A stretch of DNA of 64,000 bases, from assembly GCF_900096585.1 (NCBI RefSeq), contig NZ_FMYH01000002.1, positions 204,082 through 268,081 of the forward strand. The letters run 5' to 3'. How positions within the stretch are numbered: position 1 is the first letter of the stretch; each line of letters begins with the position of its first letter. Of the stretch, positions 43,848 through 52,928 are shown in pieces. Under the pieces are notes generated by a model that was not told the DNA's origin, made no database searches, and saw only the letters and a list, made by a program, of their open reading frames with translations. A program made the translations under genes and the position numbers. This DNA comes from Sanguibacter gelidistatuariae (GTDB taxonomy: Bacteria > Actinomycetota > Actinomycetes > Actinomycetales > Cellulomonadaceae).

Positions 43848-44010
43848 TTACCTGCCGTTGACGCCAACGACGAACACGTCGGCGTCCAACCGCCCGCCAA
43901 GGTCCGCACAGAAGCGCTTGGCCCGATCGACGTCAGCGACCGGGATGCCAACGACTTCTAGCCTGAAGTCGCCAGGCTGCGGGATCGGTGTGGTGTCGTC
44001 ACGATTGGCC
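43848..44010 (-). pseudogene. Truncated VOC/glyoxalase-family gene
   Basis: The minus strand encodes TTPIPQPGDFRLEVVGIPVA then DVDRAKRFCADLGGRLDADV and FVVGVNGR stop, the first beta-alpha module of a VOC protein (usual form VIPVADVDRAKRFY.LGWRLDAD). The rest of the ~130-residue domain is gone. It lies between degraded DNA and the ArsR gene and is read in the same direction as ArsR. Confidence 0.75.
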
Positions 44011-44022
44011 CGGCGAGGCCTT

Positions 44023-44358
44023 TCACGGTAGGTGGGAGGGAAGCGGTGTCGGTCCAGTCGTGGAGAGTACGGCGTCGAGGAGCCCGGGGAAACGTGCGTC
44101 GAGTTCCTTCCGGCGCAGGCTCATGATCACCGTCCGCCCCACGCGCTCCTGATGGAGGACTCCCGCCTGACGAAGAACGCGCCAGTGATGGCTTGCCGTC
44201 GACTTCGACACACCTGGAAGAACACTTCCGCAGGTCAGGTCGACGCCAGCAGCGATCTGGCGCACCGCCTCGAGTCGGAGGGGATTGCCAAGGGCGTCGA
44301 GGACCGCTGTCACGTCGAGCGCACCCAGGTCGGGGTGGTCCAGGATCTCGTGCGCCAT
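44023..44358 (-). CDS. ArsR/SmtB-family regulator
   Basis: A 111-residue winged-helix repressor: VLDALGNPLRLEAVRQIAAG, VSKSTASHHWRVLRQAGVLH (recognition helix), QERVGRTVIMSLRRKELDAR. The single cysteine in the LTCGSVLPG segment is not enough for a typical metal-sensing pair, so the signal may be non-metal. Divergent from the NTF2-like gene with a clean operator between. Controls that gene and probably itself. Confidence 0.9.
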   Translation of the reverse strand: MAHEILDHPDLGALDVTAVLDALGNPLRLEAVRQIAAGVDLTCGSVLPGVSKSTASHHWRVLRQAGVLHQERVGRTVIMSLRRKELDARFPGLLDAVLSTTGPTPLPSHLP

Positions 44359-44399
44359 CTTTCGAGAATACCCGAACGATCCACTGCGCGATGCTACAT

Positions 44400-44419
44400 T
44401 GTTCGAAACAAGTCGAACA
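44400..44419. promoter_or_regulatory. ArsR-type operator
   Basis: TGTTCGA-N6-TCGAACA, perfect 7-bp arms, 16 bases before the NTF2-like ATG. A weaker TTCG-N8-CGAA dyad lies nearer the arsR start (about 44360-44376). Confidence 0.75.
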
Positions 44420-44435
44420 GTTTCAAGGAGCCCGC

Positions 44436-44888
44436 ATGTCGCCCGATGCCACCTCGACCACCCGCCAGAGCACGGCCGATCACCGCCTTGTGGGGACCGC
44501 CGACCCTGCCGTTGGTCACGCGTTCTTGCGCGCCTACGCAGCTCGCGACTGGGACTCCCTTCGGGCACTGTTCCACGCAGACGTCACCTGGGACCTCCCC
44601 GGCCGCGGCCCGATCTCGGGCCGGGCTGCAGGGGTGGAGGCCGTGATCGACCGCGTGCGACGAATCGTCGACGGAGGAACGCGAACCCAGCTGCTCCACG
44701 TCCTGACGGGCAGCTCCGGTGTTGCCCTTTTGCTGCACAACACGGGGCGGAAGGCGGACGGGCGCCTGCTCGACGAACACCTCATCACCCTGCTCCGTAC
44801 CAGGGAGGATCAGATCGCGGCGGTCGAGACGTACCTGTCCGACATCGAGATGATGCAGGCTTTCTTCGCTGAGCCTCCGACGACCTGA
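44436..44888 (+). CDS. SnoaL/NTF2-like family protein
   Basis: A 150-residue cone-fold protein: AFLRAYAARDWDSLRALFHA, DVTWDLPGRGPISGRAAGVE, LLDEHLITLLRTREDQIAAV, ETYLSDIEMMQAFF. The WDLPGRGPISG segment is typical of SnoaL-like domains that bind or isomerise small hydrophobic molecules. AAGGAG precedes ATG. Controlled by the divergent ArsR protein. Substrate unknown. Confidence 0.87.
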   Translation: MSPDATSTTRQSTADHRLVGTADPAVGHAFLRAYAARDWDSLRALFHADVTWDLPGRGPISGRAAGVEAVIDRVRRIVDGGTRTQLLHVLTGSSGVALLLHNTGRKADGRLLDEHLITLLRTREDQIAAVETYLSDIEMMQAFFAEPPTT

Positions 44889-45044
44889 AGCCCGAATCGG
44901 CGCTCGTCAGCCTCGCACCAGGGAGCGATGGACGCCGACGCGATCGTGCGACGCGCGAGGGCCTCCGCCCACGACGACGGAGCGTCTTCCTGGGTGCACC
45001 CGGGAGACGAGACCCCGACGGCGTGCACGAGGATCTCGTACCCA

Positions 45045-45506
45045 TCAGGGCCAGGCAACCTCGGTTCCAACAAGCGCGATTCCTACGGCGGATGATGGCG
45101 CGAGCGCTACGACATGCGTACCGCCATGCGTCAGTAGGTAAAGCCGTGACTCGCCAAAGTCCCATGACAGCGCGAGCATCCAAACGCCATCGATCGAGAC
45201 CAGGACTGGGACCATGGCGACGGGAACCCGGTCAGCTGGCACATTACGCTCGGTGCCCCACTCCTCCAGGACCGCCGTGACGGGTACCCCGGTCGTGACA
45301 AGTGAGTCACCTAGGGCCCCGATATACGCACCGTAGTGGAGCAGAAGTACCGCTGACTCTTCGACCATGTCGGCATACACCGGGTCCATCCGGATCATCG
45401 CCCATAGTCCCTGCGGCGTCGTCGCGTACAAGGCGCCCATAGCGCGTCGAGGACCTCCGCAAAGTTCAGCGTCGAACCACAACTCACCTGTAGTCCGTTT
45501 ACGCAT
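45045..45506 (-). CDS. Hypothetical protein
   Basis: About 153 residues starting MRKRTTGELWFDAELCGGPR, with an alternative GTG six codons upstream. Segments such as LWAMIRMDPVYADMVEESAV, VPVAMVPVLVSIDGVWMLAL and SWDFGESRLYLLTHGGTHVV look like a folded alpha/beta protein, but I recognise no family. A second minus-strand frame (44810-45073) overlapping its end and the NTF2-like gene (PDGYEILVHAVGVSS...) may be a continuation after a frameshift. Accessory-region gene of unknown role. Confidence 0.5.
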   Translation of the reverse strand: MRKRTTGELWFDAELCGGPRRAMGALYATTPQGLWAMIRMDPVYADMVEESAVLLLHYGAYIGALGDSLVTTGVPVTAVLEEWGTERNVPADRVPVAMVPVLVSIDGVWMLALSWDFGESRLYLLTHGGTHVVALAPSSAVGIALVGTEVAWP

Positions 45507-45524
45507 CGGAAGACGACGCTGCAC

Positions 45525-45989
45525 TGAGCCTCGTCGTGGATGCCCTGCTCAGCGTGTCGCGCATTGGGGGGACAGGCCAGTTCATATCAACTCCACCTTT
45601 CGCTCAGCACCACGGAAGCATGTCGCTAGGTCACTTCAGCAGCCGGTTAAGTCACAGGTGACAGACCCCGCTTCCCAGTCGGTCACGGTCCGTCGAGTGC
45701 GGACCTTGTAGGGAAGATACTCCTAATATGCACCTTCGGGATCCGGTCCGAGTGCAATGAGCACCACATGCGTGTCGGTCCTGTTCGAAGCATGGCGATC
45801 GTCTGTCTACCGTGCACCCCACGGGTCAGGCGCCACGATCCATCCACAGGGAACCACCACGGCGTGGACCTGTGGCCGTCGAGGTGGACATGAGCGCGGC
45901 CATGTCTCGTCTCCCACCTGTGCTAACCGCGTCATATCGCCCTAGCGATGACACACCACGTTGTCGCTGGTCAACTCCCTGACGAAGGG
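45525..45989. other. Gene-free stretch before the DUF2252 remnant
   Basis: No supported gene on either strand; composition is less GC-biased than average. Probably decayed DNA. Confidence 0.4.
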
Positions 45990-46285
45990 CAGCTTCCTCA
46001 CGTGTCTCGGATCTGCCGCCGGGCAGCGGCCCGCGCCTCTGCCCGGTTCGGGGATCGGGTGGCCATTGCTGCCCACCTCGGGTCGCACGACCGATTTGAG
46101 AAAGCAGTCGCCGACTGCGCCGAGACCCGCGCCAAACAGAACGTCTGCAGCCACGGCGCCTGGTCGACGCAGTCGATTCCGGACGGGTCATCGCGCAGAC
46201 CGGACCGTATCCCACGGACCCGCGTTCTCTGGCCGACTTCACTGGCCAGTTCACTGGCGCGGACCTTCTCACCCGCCGCGGATGA
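45990..46285 (+). pseudogene. C-terminal remnant of a DUF2252 gene
   Basis: One frame gives CRRAAARASARFGDRVAIAA then HLGSHDRFEKAVADCAETRA; after a frameshift near 46145 another gives LVDAVDSGRVIAQTGPYPTD and LADFTGQFTGADLLTRRG stop. This matches the end of the intact DUF2252 protein at 59206 (ARAHARSGDRVAIAAYLGSS, ITSGRVIAQTG). About 95 of roughly 450 residues remain, broken by at least one frameshift. Confidence 0.85.
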
Positions 46286-46376
46286 GGCGCGACCTAGCCC
46301 AGCGGGATTGTCTGGTAGTGCAGCGGTGGTCAAGGAACGTGACGCAGAGTCAGAGCGCATTTCAGGAGGAGGAGCC

Positions 46377-48734
46377 GTGAGCGTGCCATTCAAGGGCAAG
46401 GTCAACGTCGACATTCGGGACTCGGTGGAGGACTGGACGCCGTTCGCGCCGCCACAGGCACCCGAGGGCGCGCCCAACGTCATCTACATCGTCCTGGACG
46501 ACGTCGGCTTCTCGGCCATGTCCTGCTACGGCGGGCCGATCAAGACGCCGAACATCGACAAGATCGCGGGCGATGGGCTCCGGTACACCCAGTGGCACAC
46601 CACGGCGCTGTGCTCGCCCACCCGATCGTGTCTGCTGACCGGCCGCAACCACACCCGCAACAGCATGGCCTGCATCACCGAGGCTTCCAGCGGATTTGCC
46701 AACGCCAGCGGCACGATCCCGCCTGAGAACGGCATGTTGTCCGAGATCCTGGGCGAGCGGGGCTGGAACACCTACATGGTGGGCAAGTGGCACTTGTGCC
46801 CCACCGTCGAGATGAACCTCGCCTCGACCCGCCGCAACTGGCCCACCGGGCGAGGCTTCGAGCGGTGGTACGGCTTCCTGGGCGCTGAGACGAGCCAGTG
46901 GTATCCCGAGCTCACCTACGACAACCACCCGGTGGACCAGCCGAGGACGCCGGAGGAGGGTTACCACTTCGGCGTGGACATAACCGATAAGGCGATCGAG
47001 TTCATCATGGACGCAAAGGCGGTTGCGCCCCAGAAGCCGTTCTTCCTGTACTACGCACCCGGTGCCTGTCACGCTCCCCACCACGCACCCAGGGAGTGGA
47101 TCGAGAAGTACAGGGGCCAGTTCGACATGGGCTATGAGGCGATCCGTGAGGAGACGCTGGAGCGCCAGAAGCAGATGGGTATCGTGCCGGCGAACACGGA
47201 GCTTCCCCCGATGAATCCGATCGGCACGTCCGAGACACGCCAAGGGCCCGAGGGGCAGCCCTTCCCGGCGCTGGATGTCACCCGGCCGTGGGATTCCCTC
47301 TCCGCAGAGGAGAAGCGGCTGTTTGGGCGAATGGCGGAGGTCTACGCAGGATTCCTCTCCCACGCGGATGATCAGATCGGGCGGTTGCTCGACTACCTCG
47401 AGGAGTCCGGCGAGCGGGAGAACACCCTCATCATGGTCGTGTCAGACAATGGTGCCAGCGGCGAGGGCGGGCCGGACGGGTCGGTCAACGAGATGTTGTT
47501 CATGAACGGCATCCCGGATGACATCACTGCCAACCTAGCCATGCTCGACGACCTTGGCGGGCCGAAGACCTACAACCACTACCCCAACGGCTGGGCGATG
47601 GCGTTCAACACGCCGTTCAAGATGTGGAAGCGCTACGAGTTCAACGGCGGTACGTCTGACCCGTGCGTGATCTCGTGGCCGGCCGGCATGAAGGCCAAGG
47701 GGGAGATCAGGGCGCAGTACCACCACGCGATCGACCTGGTGCCGACCGTCCTGGACGCCCTTGGTGTGCAGGCGCCCGACACGATCAAGGGACATACCCA
47801 GAGCCACTTCGACGGCGTGAGCATGCGCTACAGCTTTGACGACCAGGCTGCCGCGGGGCAAAGACAGACGCAGTTCTTCTCGATGCTCGGGTCCCGGGGC
47901 ATCTGGCACGACGGGTGGAAGGCCGTCACCACCCATCCGACGCTCGCTGGCTGGGCACACTACAACGACGACGACTGGGAGCTCTACCACGTGGAGGTCG
48001 ACCGCTCAGAGCTGCACAACCTCGCGGCCGAACAGCCCGAGAAGGTCCGCGAGATGGTGAACATCTGGTATGCCGAGGCCGGCGCCAACCAAGGTTTCCC
48101 CCTCGACGACCGCTCGGCCCTCGAGATCTTCGTCGCGAAGCGGCCACAGCTCTCGGCGCCGCGCGACCGCTACGTCTACTTCCCCAACCACGCCGAGGTA
48201 CCCGAGGCCCAGGCAGTCGTCGTCCGTGGACGCTCCTTCGTCATCGGCGCGCTGGTCGACATCCCGGAGCCCGGCGCGCAGGGCGTCCTGTTCGCACAGG
48301 GCTCGCGGTTCGGCGGTCACGCCCTCTACGTGAAGGACAACCGGCTGCACTACGTGAACAGCTTCGTCGGAATGTTCGAGCAGATGGTTGTCGCAACCGA
48401 CGAACTGCCGACCGGTACGGACCTGATCCTGTCGGCCTCGTTCGAGAAGGACGATGTCGATCCGCCCCCGGTGACGGCAGGCATCCTTTCTCTCTACTAC
48501 GGCGAGACGAAAGTCGGCGAGGGTCGCATCAAGACCCAGCCGGGCAGCTACATGATCGCCGGTGAGGGCCTGTCCATCGGTCGCGACGTCGGCGACCAGG
48601 TGACCGAGGACTATCCCGGCGAGCGCCCCTTCCGCTTCACCGGCGGCACGATCAAGCGGGTCGCGGTTGATGTCAGCGGCGAACCGTATATTGACCTGGA
48701 ACGCGAGGCGCAGGGGATGTTGATGCGGGAGTAG
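46377..48734 (+). CDS. Type I (formylglycine-dependent) arylsulfatase
   Basis: A 785-residue sulfatase, near the length of mycobacterial AtsA. Metal ligands [20 protein letters not shown] (residues 34-53), then the activation motif [13 protein letters not shown] with Cys79 in the C-S-P-T-R context, MVGKWHL, and [12 protein letters not shown]. The C-terminal third (about 620-785) is a beta-rich domain of the kind seen in these long sulfatases. No signal peptide, so it is probably cytoplasmic or exported unusually. Start GTG 46377 follows GGAGGAGG. Needs the FGE encoded at 7745. Substrate unknown. Confidence 0.94.
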   Translation: MSVPFKGKVNVDIRDSVEDWTPFAPPQAPEGAPNVIYIVLDDVGFSAMSCYGGPIKTPNIDKIAGDGLRYTQWHTTALCSPTRSCLLTGRNHTRNSMACITEASSGFANASGTIPPENGMLSEILGERGWNTYMVGKWHLCPTVEMNLASTRRNWPTGRGFERWYGFLGAETSQWYPELTYDNHPVDQPRTPEEGYHFGVDITDKAIEFIMDAKAVAPQKPFFLYYAPGACHAPHHAPREWIEKYRGQFDMGYEAIREETLERQKQMGIVPANTELPPMNPIGTSETRQGPEGQPFPALDVTRPWDSLSAEEKRLFGRMAEVYAGFLSHADDQIGRLLDYLEESGERENTLIMVVSDNGASGEGGPDGSVNEMLFMNGIPDDITANLAMLDDLGGPKTYNHYPNGWAMAFNTPFKMWKRYEFNGGTSDPCVISWPAGMKAKGEIRAQYHHAIDLVPTVLDALGVQAPDTIKGHTQSHFDGVSMRYSFDDQAAAGQRQTQFFSMLGSRGIWHDGWKAVTTHPTLAGWAHYNDDDWELYHVEVDRSELHNLAAEQPEKVREMVNIWYAEAGANQGFPLDDRSALEIFVAKRPQLSAPRDRYVYFPNHAEVPEAQAVVVRGRSFVIGALVDIPEPGAQGVLFAQGSRFGGHALYVKDNRLHYVNSFVGMFEQMVVATDELPTGTDLILSASFEKDDVDPPPVTAGILSLYYGETKVGEGRIKTQPGSYMIAGEGLSIGRDVGDQVTEDYPGERPFRFTGGTIKRVAVDVSGEPYIDLEREAQGMLMRE

Positions 48735-48744
48735 TGGGCCAGAA

Positions 48745-48954
48745 CCAGATACCCGGCGGGAGCGGGAGGTGCTGCTCACCGTCGCCCGGGGACTGTCGAA
48801 CATCGAGATCGCCGTCGAGCTGTTCATCAGCGAGGCGACGGTGAAGTCCCACGTGTCGGTGATCCTCCGCAAGCTCGGCTGCCGCGACCGCGTGCAACTC
48901 GTCATCGCGGCGTACGAGAGTGGGCTCCTCGGCGCGGCCGCCGTCGTGTCGTGA
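48745..48954 (+). pseudogene. LuxR helix-turn-helix remnant of a response regulator
   Basis: Encodes [60 protein letters not shown] and stop, the C-terminal DNA-binding domain of a NarL-family regulator. The receiver domain is absent and the sulfatase stop is only about 10 bases upstream. A stand-alone HTH peptide cannot be fully excluded (GTG 48769), but truncation is more likely. Confidence 0.8.
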
Positions 48955-49153
48955 CGCCAGTCATCAGGCTCGACCACTCGACAAAGCACCACGGTGTGGT
49001 CGAGATGCAGCCGTTGGCTGACCACTTCACGCCGAGGTCATCTAGCCGGCAGAACGTCGTCAGGTCAGCAACGCTGAAGGTAGCGTCACGCACGACCTTA
49101 GGGCGCAACCGCGACCTTCGGGGATCGGGGATCCTCCGGTGGCAGGTGGCTGA

Positions 49154-49522
49154 TCAGGCACGGTCGTGGAGAGTGACCTGGTAGCCGTCGGGGTCGGCGA
49201 AGGTGAATCTCCGACCGAAGGGGCCGTCGATCGGCGCGGAGACGATGGTGTGGCCGTCGGCGACGAGAGCATCGTGAATAGCCTGGACGTCTGTGGCGTG
49301 GAGCCAGATCGCGGCACCGATGCCGGGCTGAGCAACGGATGCAAGATCGGTTCCGGGAACGATGTCACGGAGTGCGAACGCGATCGGCTTCGTCTCGAAG
49401 ACGACCGCGTGCGGAGGTCCGGCCTGCGAGCGGACGAGGCCGAGGTACTGCTCGTAGAACGCCTGCGAAGCGTCGAGATCGCGCGCTTGGAGGGAGATGA
49501 AGTCGGGGCCGGTGGCGGGCAT
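49154..49522 (-). CDS. VOC/glyoxalase-family protein
   Basis: A 122-residue single VOC domain pair: FISLQARDLDASQAFYEQYL, GIGAAIWLHATDVQAIHDAL, GPFGRRFTFADPDGYQVTLH. May bind a metal and act on a thiol adduct, or bind a drug. Divergent from the MarR regulator; a perfect palindromic operator lies 20 bases upstream of its start. Start MPATGPDF chosen; an upstream in-frame start would overlap the operator. Confidence 0.88.
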   Translation of the reverse strand: MPATGPDFISLQARDLDASQAFYEQYLGLVRSQAGPPHAVVFETKPIAFALRDIVPGTDLASVAQPGIGAAIWLHATDVQAIHDALVADGHTIVSAPIDGPFGRRFTFADPDGYQVTLHDRA

Positions 49523-49542
49523 GGTGATGCTCCTTCTTTTCA

Positions 49543-49585
49543 TGTCAGCTTTCTGACACAGTCAATGTATGTCAGAATACTGACA
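49543..49585. promoter_or_regulatory. Tandem MarR operators
   Basis: Two perfect sites with the same arms: TGTCAG-CTTT-CTGACA (49543-49558) and TGTCAG-AATA-CTGACA (49570-49585). Centre spacing is 27 bases. The second site ends on the A of the MarR start codon, so the repressor could block its own promoter or translation start. Confidence 0.85.
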
Positions 49586-50043
49586 TGAGTCAAGATGGGG
49601 TCGGCATCGACCTAGAGACGTCACTGGGCTACCTGCTGAAAGAGGCGTCGAGTGCCCTCCGCGCAGCCATGGAGGAGGTGCTGCGGCCGCTCGGGATGAG
49701 CGTGACGCACTACTCCTGCCTCGAGCTGCTGGCTCAACGACCGGGCTTGTCGAACTCCGAGCTCGCGCGGGGCGCGTTCGTGACACGGCAGTCGATGAAC
49801 GTGCTGCTTCAGGCCCTGGAACGAGACGGGTGCGTGACCAGACCCGCGGAGGCCCCCGTCGGGAAGGTCCTTCCCACGCAGCTCACGCCTCGCGGCCGAC
49901 GGAACCTGGAGAAGGCGACCGTCGCCGTCCGGTCCATCGAGGTCAGGATGCTGGCCGGCATGACCGAGACCGAGCAGTCAGGCGCGTTCCGGATCCTGAA
50001 GAGCATGATCCATTCACTACGCGACGGCAACGACGGCGCATAG
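49585..50043 (+). CDS. MarR-family regulator
   Basis: A 152-residue winged-helix regulator: LGYLLKEASSALRAAMEEVL, MSVTHYSCLELLAQRPGLSN, SELARGAFVTRQSMNVLLQA (recognition helix), LERDGCVTRPAEAPVGKVLP. Its ATG overlaps the second operator, leaving no room for a normal ribosome site, so the message may be leaderless or start farther upstream. Regulates the flanking VOC genes and itself by the position of the sites. Confidence 0.92.
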   Translation: MSQDGVGIDLETSLGYLLKEASSALRAAMEEVLRPLGMSVTHYSCLELLAQRPGLSNSELARGAFVTRQSMNVLLQALERDGCVTRPAEAPVGKVLPTQLTPRGRRNLEKATVAVRSIEVRMLAGMTETEQSGAFRILKSMIHSLRDGNDGA

Positions 50044-50084
50044 TCCGCGCACCGGCGCACATCAATCCGAGGAAAGGCAGGCCC

Positions 50085-50489
50085 ATGAGCACCCCCGCTG
50101 TCGGATCCGTCCACCACATCGAGCTGTGGGTCCCTGACATGGACCGTGCCATCGCGCACTGGGGATGGCTGCTGACCGAGCTCGGCTATCAGCCGTTCCA
50201 AGACTGGCCCGGTGGGCGCAGCTATCGGCTGGCCTCGACCTACATCGTCGTCGAGCAGTCACCCGACCTGGCCTCAGACGAGCACGACCGCAGGCGTCCC
50301 GGCCTCAACCACATTGCGTTCCACGCCGGCGACCGCGCCCGCGTCGACGAACTCACCGCCGCCGCACCCGCGCACGGCTGGACGCTGCTGTTCGCCGACC
50401 GCCACCCGCATGCCGGTGGCGCGAACACCTACGCTGCCTACCTCGTCAACACCGACGGGTACGAGGTCGAGCTCATCGCGGGCGACTAG
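50085..50489 (+). CDS. VOC-family protein
   Basis: A 134-residue protein: VHHIELWVPDMDRAIAHWGW, RRRPGLNHIAFHAGDRARVD, NTYAAYLVNTDGYEVELIAG. The His and Glu positions that bind metal in VOC enzymes are present (HHIEL, NHIAF, YEVEL). It follows the MarR gene by 41 bases with AGGAAAGG upstream, so the two are co-transcribed. Possible roles are detoxification of electrophiles or drug binding. Confidence 0.88.
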   Translation: MSTPAVGSVHHIELWVPDMDRAIAHWGWLLTELGYQPFQDWPGGRSYRLASTYIVVEQSPDLASDEHDRRRPGLNHIAFHAGDRARVDELTAAAPAHGWTLLFADRHPHAGGANTYAAYLVNTDGYEVELIAGD

Positions 50490-50507
50490 ATGGTTCTATC
50501 TCGAAAA

Positions 50508-51767
50508 TCACTCGACTGTCGAGAAGAACGACAATGCCGCAACGACGTGCGCCTGCGTGGCTACACCCAGACTGGGGTCGATGGCTGGCGCGAAGAACGG
50601 CGAGTGGTTCGCCGGGATGTCTTGCGCCACCGTGCCGTTCTCCACTGCGGTGCGGTAGACGTCGGACGGCACTGACCCTACGGTCCAGTACGTGTACGGG
50701 ATCCCGAATGCGTCCGGCAGTCTGCTGAAGTCCTCCGACGCCGTCGCCGGGCTGGTGTTGTAGACCACCCCGGGCCCGAAATGGGCGTTGAATGCTGCGG
50801 TCACCCGGGAACTGACGTCGGGATCATTGGTCGTGAGCGGGTACTGGTCGTAGTACTCGAACTCCGGCTCCCGAGGCGACCCTGCCGCGGCGCACTCGCC
50901 TCGCACGATGCGTTCGATCGAGGCGATGACCCGGCCCCGCAGCGCCATGTCATAGGTGCGCACGTTCAGCAGCAGGACCGCACGGTCCGGGATGATGTTG
51001 GACTTGGACCCAGCGTTAGACGCTCCCACGGTCACCACGGCGAACTCCCCCGGCATGGTCTCGCGCGAGACGATGGTCTGCAGGCGCAGCACGATGGCGG
51101 CGGCCAGAACCACGGGGTCGATGGAATTGTGCGGCATCGAGCCGTGCGCGCCCCGGCCGTGCACGGTGATCCTCACAGAGTCTCCTGCGGAGAGGATGGG
51201 ACCAGCGGTCGTGCCGATGGTCCCGGCCTCGGTCGCCATCACGTGCTGTGCGAACGCCACGTCCGGGCGAGGCACCTTGGTGACCAGCCCGTCGTCGAGC
51301 ATGGCGCGGGCTCCGGCTGCCGTCTCTTCGGCCGGCTGAAAGAGCGCCATATAGGTCCCGGACCAGGCATCGCGGTGATCAGCGAGCATCTTTGCTGCAC
51401 CCAGGAGAGCGGCGATGTGCATGTCGTGGCCGCAGGCGTGCATGACACCGACGGTCGTGCCGTCGGTGTCCGTGACGGTCGTGGTGGACGCGTAGTCCAG
51501 GCCGGTCGCTTCGGTGACCGGAAGGGCATCGATGTCGGCGCGGGCGAGCACGCACACGCCAGGTCCGTTCTCCAGGACGCCGACGACGCCGGTGCCCCCG
51601 ATGCGCTGGACGGCGTAACCCCAGGAGGCGAGTCGGTCCGCAACGGTCTGCGCTGTCGAATGTTCCTGCAGGCTCAGCTCGGGATTTCGGTGCAGCTCCT
51701 TGTAGAGATCTCGCTGCCAGTGCAGCTCCTGGTCCAGGTTCGCGAGCACTGCGTCGACGTCCTGCAT
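50508..51767 (-). CDS. M20-family amidohydrolase / peptidase
   Basis: A 419-residue zinc hydrolase of the hippurate hydrolase / IAA-amino acid hydrolase group. Metal motif MHACGHDMHIAALLG, catalytic QPAEETAAGARAM, dimerisation-domain AHGSMPHNSIDPV, and the C-terminal metal histidine in NHSPFF. Cleaves an N-acyl amino acid or similar amide; substrate unknown. Convergent with the MarR-VOC unit (18 bases between stops). Confidence 0.9.
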   Translation of the reverse strand: MQDVDAVLANLDQELHWQRDLYKELHRNPELSLQEHSTAQTVADRLASWGYAVQRIGGTGVVGVLENGPGVCVLARADIDALPVTEATGLDYASTTTVTDTDGTTVGVMHACGHDMHIAALLGAAKMLADHRDAWSGTYMALFQPAEETAAGARAMLDDGLVTKVPRPDVAFAQHVMATEAGTIGTTAGPILSAGDSVRITVHGRGAHGSMPHNSIDPVVLAAAIVLRLQTIVSRETMPGEFAVVTVGASNAGSKSNIIPDRAVLLLNVRTYDMALRGRVIASIERIVRGECAAAGSPREPEFEYYDQYPLTTNDPDVSSRVTAAFNAHFGPGVVYNTSPATASEDFSRLPDAFGIPYTYWTVGSVPSDVYRTAVENGTVAQDIPANHSPFFAPAIDPSLGVATQAHVVAALSFFSTVE

Positions 51768-51925
51768 GTGCCTACCTCCCTCGGGTCAGCCCGTGGGGTG
51801 GTCACCCCGATGCGTGCGAGCACGCTCCCCACATGGCCATATCGATCGTACTCCGCGCCCTCTCCGCGACAGCGGGCTTGCCTCGAGGGGCTTCCGCGGG
51901 CGTGTGGGGGCAATACGCTGCTGGC

Positions 51926-52508
51926 ATGAACAAGGACCGTGTGACGCTCGGGCGCGCACCGCGCCCGACGTCGGGTGCGGACCTCGCGGAGCGGGTCTGG
52001 TACCTGCTTGCCACGGCCTTGGCGCGCGCCGGGAAGCCCGTCCGCGGGCTCGAGGGGATCACGGTCGACATGACGGCCACCATCCAGGACGGGCCGTTCG
52101 CCTGGCTTGAGCTGGCTGACGGCTCTCTCGCGGTCGAGCTCGATGGTGGTACCTCCTCGCGGGCGGAGGATCAGCCTGTCCTCCCTCGAGCTCGTCCTCA
52201 CGTCGACGGGACCCAAAGACCTCTCCGTCGGTGCCTTCGCTCGACTGCGATGGGGAGTCCTCTCGGCCAGCGCTCGGATCGGCGCGACTGTGAGCATAGG
52301 CCGTGACATGCGTGGGCGGTTGAGCGACGTCACGATCACGAGCGGTCACCCCGTCATCGCCGCGGTCCTGTACGGGTTCCGCCGACGGATCTCCGAGAGC
52401 GAAGACCAAGGCTTCAACCTCGGCGCCGACCTCGGGTCGGGCATCCGCATGACCGATCTGTCGGTCGAGGCAGGCACAGACCTCGTGCTGAACGCACGGT
52501 TCGGCTAG
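51926..52508 (+). pseudogene. Frameshifted gene, possibly DUF2993/LmeA-like
   Basis: From ATG 51926 the frame reads MNKDRVTLGRAPRPTSGADL and then GLEGITVDMTATIQDGPFAW. Near 52170 the protein-like reading jumps frame and continues SLSSLELVLTSTGPKDLSVG, SIGRDMRGRLSDVTITSGHP, ending MTDLSVEAGTDLVLNARFG at 52508. The two halves make one ~190-residue beta-rich protein that resembles lipid-binding DUF2993 proteins. Single-base frameshift, real or a sequencing error. No signal peptide seen. Confidence 0.55.
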
Positions 52509-52544
52509 CTCCGGACCGTCCGCCTTCCCGCCTAGCCTGTCCCT

Positions 52545-52880
52545 ATGACGATTCTGCGTTCCATCGCGCTCTTCGCCGCCGCCGCACTCCTCGAGATCGG
52601 CGGTGCCTGGATGATCTGGCAAGGTCTGCGCGAGCACCGGGGGTGGGCCTGGATCGGGGCCGGTGTCGTCGCGCTCGGTCTCTACGGCTTCGTCGCGACG
52701 CTGCAACCGGACGCCAACTTCGGCCGGATCCTGGCCGCCTACGGTGGGGTGTTCGTCGCCGGGTCGCTCCTGTGGGGCTTTGCCGTTGACGGGTTCCGTC
52801 CTGACCGCTGGGACGTGGCAGGAGCCCTGCTCTGCCTGGCCGGGGTGGCCGTCATCATGTACGCACCCCGACCAGCCTGA
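52545..52880 (+). CDS. YnfA/UPF0060 family membrane protein
   Basis: A 111-residue, four-helix protein of the small multidrug resistance-like fold. Diagnostic [80 protein letters not shown]. Length is exactly that of the family. Function unsettled; some relatives confer weak efflux. Confidence 0.95.
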   Translation: MTILRSIALFAAAALLEIGGAWMIWQGLREHRGWAWIGAGVVALGLYGFVATLQPDANFGRILAAYGGVFVAGSLLWGFAVDGFRPDRWDVAGALLCLAGVAVIMYAPRPA

Positions 52881-52928
52881 ACCGCACTCCTGCGCGTGCG
52901 CAGTTCCCCGGCACCACGAGGGGCGCGG

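Noticed and set aside
48769..48954. Independent small LuxR-type HTH gene
   Set aside because: The HTH sequence continues in frame upstream of the GTG (DTRREREV), which is the normal lead-in of a full response regulator, so a truncated gene is more likely.
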